This document shows, in pieces, positions 5,192 through 6,558 of a stretch of 6,558 nt of DNA. A model generated the notes under the pieces. The model did not search any database. It worked only from the letters and a program-made list of their open reading frames with translations, and had not been told where the DNA came from. The position numbers were made by a program, and so were the translations under genes. Positions within the stretch are counted from its first letter, which is position 1, and each line of letters begins with the position of its first letter. Origin of the DNA: 2-02-FULL-48-14 sp041645035 (GTDB lineage: Bacteria; Patescibacteriota; Gracilibacteria; UBA1369; 2-02-FULL-48-14); assembly GCA_041645035.1 (NCBI GenBank), contig JBAZQU010000042.1:1-6558 (forward strand), read 5' to 3'.

Positions 5192-5218
5192 ACGGAAAAA
5201 CTGGGGTCTTTTTAGAGT
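5192..5218 (-). repeat. right inverted repeat, touching the cyclase stop codon
   Basis: The partner of 5006-5031 in reverse orientation; on the minus strand it starts ACTCTAAAAAGACCCCAG. Its outer base is the last base of the cyclase TAA (5220-5218). The cyclase protein nevertheless ends in the family's usual way, so the boundary has not visibly truncated it. Confidence 0.75.
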
Positions 5219-6558
5219 TACTTCTCTTCAAACCTCCAGATTCCATCCCATCCTGGGCGTAGCCCAGCGTCCCTGTTCGTTCCCGTCTGTTCCTGTTGGT
5301 ATAACACCTTAAGTTTCGCTATACGTGCCAAGAAGGTTCGTGCGGGTCCGTCATCAGGTAATTTTTCCAAAACCGCCTTCACGCCCGCTTCCGCGTTTTC
5401 CCATTTGGCCGACTTGTAATCTTCCAGTGCGCTTTGCCATTCCGCCACCAGCGCTTTCCCTTCCTGCGAAGCACCTTCCTGTGTTCCCATTACTTCATAA
5501 ATTTCGATCACGTTGTCTTTTCCTTTCAAACAAACCGTGTCGATTTTGCGGAAGAAAATTTGCTCCTGCGCGGCCTCAAACGTACCCGGATTCACCAAAA
5601 TGCCGGTCTTGTAAAATTTATTTGCACCCTCCAGTCGCGACGCCGTGTTTACGATGTCTCCCATGGCCGTGTAATCGAAACGCTGCGAAGATCCCATGTT
5701 TCCCACAATCGCGTCGCCCGTGGCAAGCCCCACACGGATTCTTAGCGAGTAGCCCATTTGCGCATTTATTTCAGTCATTTTAGTCTGAATTGCCAGCGCC
5801 GCGAGACACGCCTTCACCGCATGATCCGTGCTAGGAACCGGTGCACCAAACAGTGCCATGATCGCGTCGCCTTCATATTTATCCACGCTTCCGCCGTGCG
5901 CCATAATCACCTGAGCGAGGGCATCAAAATACACGTTGATAATGCGAACCACTTCCTGCGCTTCCAGTCCCTCACTTAAATTCGTAAAGTTCTCAATGTC
6001 CAAAAATAGCGCCGTGATATTTCTACGTTCGCCACCCAGTTTGAGCATGTCCGGCTTCTCCGTAATTTCCTCCGCGAGTTCCGGCGACACATAGCGCGAA
6101 AACGCCGTCTTCAATTTACGCTTCTCCGCGAACTCCGTGAAATTACGATAAGCGAGCACCGCCAAATACGCGACCACCATCGCGACTACCGGCCAAATCA
6201 AATCCACAATCACGCCATGATTAAATCTCCACTGCGCGTAGAAGGGGAACAAGGCGACTTCAAAAACCAAAAATCCGGAGCCAATCAAAATCGGTGCGAA
6301 CAAAAATACAAAAACCGAAACCGCTGCAATCAAGCCCACCAGTCCCAAAAACCCGCTTGTCGTTTGATATTCCAAATAGTCTCCGTCCAGCATAGTCTGA
6401 ATGGCATTCGCATGAATTTCCACGCCAGGCATTGGGATTTGCCGATCGATGGGGGTGTAATGCCAATCCTGCAGAATGGTAGCCGTCGCGCCAATCAGCA
6501 CAATTTTACCTTCAAAAACGCTCGGATCCACTTGGCCGTAATACACATCCGCGAACGA
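5218..6558 (-). CDS. CHASE2-type class IIIb adenylate cyclase, 3' part
   Basis: The frame is open to the right edge (first visible residues SFADVYYGQVDP), so the true start lies outside; GTG at 6546 is not the start. Numbering from that GTG: residues 1-60 are the end of a CHASE2 sensor domain (KIVLIGATA, MPGVEIHANAIQ). Three membrane helices follow at about 64-82, 84-102 and 112-133, then a linker with RYVSPELAEEI (151-161). The cyclase domain spans about 175-355. Metal ligands are D183 (LFLDIENFT) and D227 (KYEGDAIM), adenine-selecting residues K223 and T293 (DYTAMGD), and transition-state N300 and R304 (VNTASRLE). Thr in place of Asp marks class IIIb. The tail is a helical TPR-like segment (about 365-415, ending PDDGPARTFLARI) and closes with the usual WDGIW motif. 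It should make cAMP in response to an extracytoplasmic signal. All catalytic residues are intact. Confidence 0.96.
   Translation of the reverse strand, partial: SFADVYYGQVDPSVFEGKIVLIGATATILQDWHYTPIDRQIPMPGVEIHANAIQTMLDGDYLEYQTTSGFLGLVGLIAAVSVFVFLFAPILIGSGFLVFEVALFPFYAQWRFNHGVIVDLIWPVVAMVVAYLAVLAYRNFTEFAEKRKLKTAFSRYVSPELAEEITEKPDMLKLGGERRNITALFLDIENFTNLSEGLEAQEVVRIINVYFDALAQVIMAHGGSVDKYEGDAIMALFGAPVPSTDHAVKACLAALAIQTKMTEINAQMGYSLRIRVGLATGDAIVGNMGSSQRFDYTAMGDIVNTASRLEGANKFYKTGILVNPGTFEAAQEQIFFRKIDTVCLKGKDNVIEIYEVMGTQEGASQEGKALVAEWQSALEDYKSAKWENAEAGVKAVLEKLPDDGPARTFLARIAKLKVLYQQEQTGTNRDAGLRPGWDGIWRFEEK

Larger units (their letters stand above)
5006..5218. mobile_element. MITE-like element bounded by inverted repeats (candidate)
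   Basis: This stretch of about 213 bp has no credible gene and is bounded by imperfect inverted repeats of 26 and 27 bp (25 of 27 aligned columns identical, one gap). Size and layout fit a miniature inverted-repeat element. I find no target-site duplication and no transposase in the window, so an alternative is a structured non-coding RNA or a pair of related regulatory sites. It fills most of the 292-base gap between the cyclase and the protease cluster. The rest (4926-5005) holds only the possible promoter and the ribosome binding site. Confidence 0.4.

Noticed and set aside
5166..5312. Plus-strand ORF of 48 codons with AGGGAGG 4 bases before its ATG
   Set aside because: Most of it is antisense to the conserved end of the cyclase, its composition (many Arg, Pro and Ser) is that of a shadow frame, and the ribosome site spacing is short.
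5325..5979. Three overlapping plus-strand ORFs of 73-152 codons
   Set aside because: They lie entirely opposite the cyclase catalytic region and have low-complexity Pro/Arg/Cys-rich translations with no domain pattern.
1..6558. CRISPR array, tRNA or rRNA
   Set aside because: No regularly spaced direct repeats and no tRNA- or rRNA-like conserved segments were seen on either strand.

Overview
The window is bacterial with the standard genetic code: TAA, TAG and TGA all end genes, and ATG and TTG starts are used (GTG is also possible). Gene families include a class III nucleotide cyclase, a matrixin-type protease, DUF1189, DUF5678 and a Panacea-domain antitoxin. With the scarcity of Shine-Dalgarno sites, this would fit an uncultivated bacterium, possibly a Patescibacteria/CPR member such as a Peregrinibacteria relative. 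That placement is a guess; no marker gene is present.

Left (1-1160): a minus-strand toxin-antitoxin pair. The antitoxin has an XRE-type helix-turn-helix and a Panacea (DUF4065, SocA-like) domain. Its last 8 bases overlap the start of a PemK/MazF-like toxin that runs off the left edge and is too short here to appear as a complete ORF. A near-perfect palindrome upstream of the antitoxin is the likely autoregulatory operator.

Centre-left (1161-2742): two plus-strand genes 4 bases apart, a four-helix DUF1189 membrane protein and a PepSY-like lipoprotein with a duplicated CxExPxEC motif. A promoter with a perfect 7-bp inverted repeat precedes them.

Centre (2754-4925): a convergent minus-strand cluster. 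In transcription order it holds a small DUF5678-like protein (TTG start with a strong Shine-Dalgarno), membrane-anchored or secreted protein A, a secreted matrixin-like zinc protease, and protein B, a divergent paralogue of A. Downstream of B lies a short decayed tail of a third, A-like copy. Two paralogues bracketing a protease, plus the relic, suggest an amplified protease-associated module. Its role is unknown; inhibitor, partner or immunity functions are all open.

Right (4926-6558): a 292-base gap with no credible gene. Most of it is bounded by 26-27 bp imperfect inverted repeats, like a MITE of about 213 bp, and inside is a perfect 16-bp palindrome flanked by direct repeats. Beyond it is the 3' part of a CHASE2-type class IIIb adenylate cyclase, whose stop codon touches the right-hand repeat and whose N-terminus lies outside the window.
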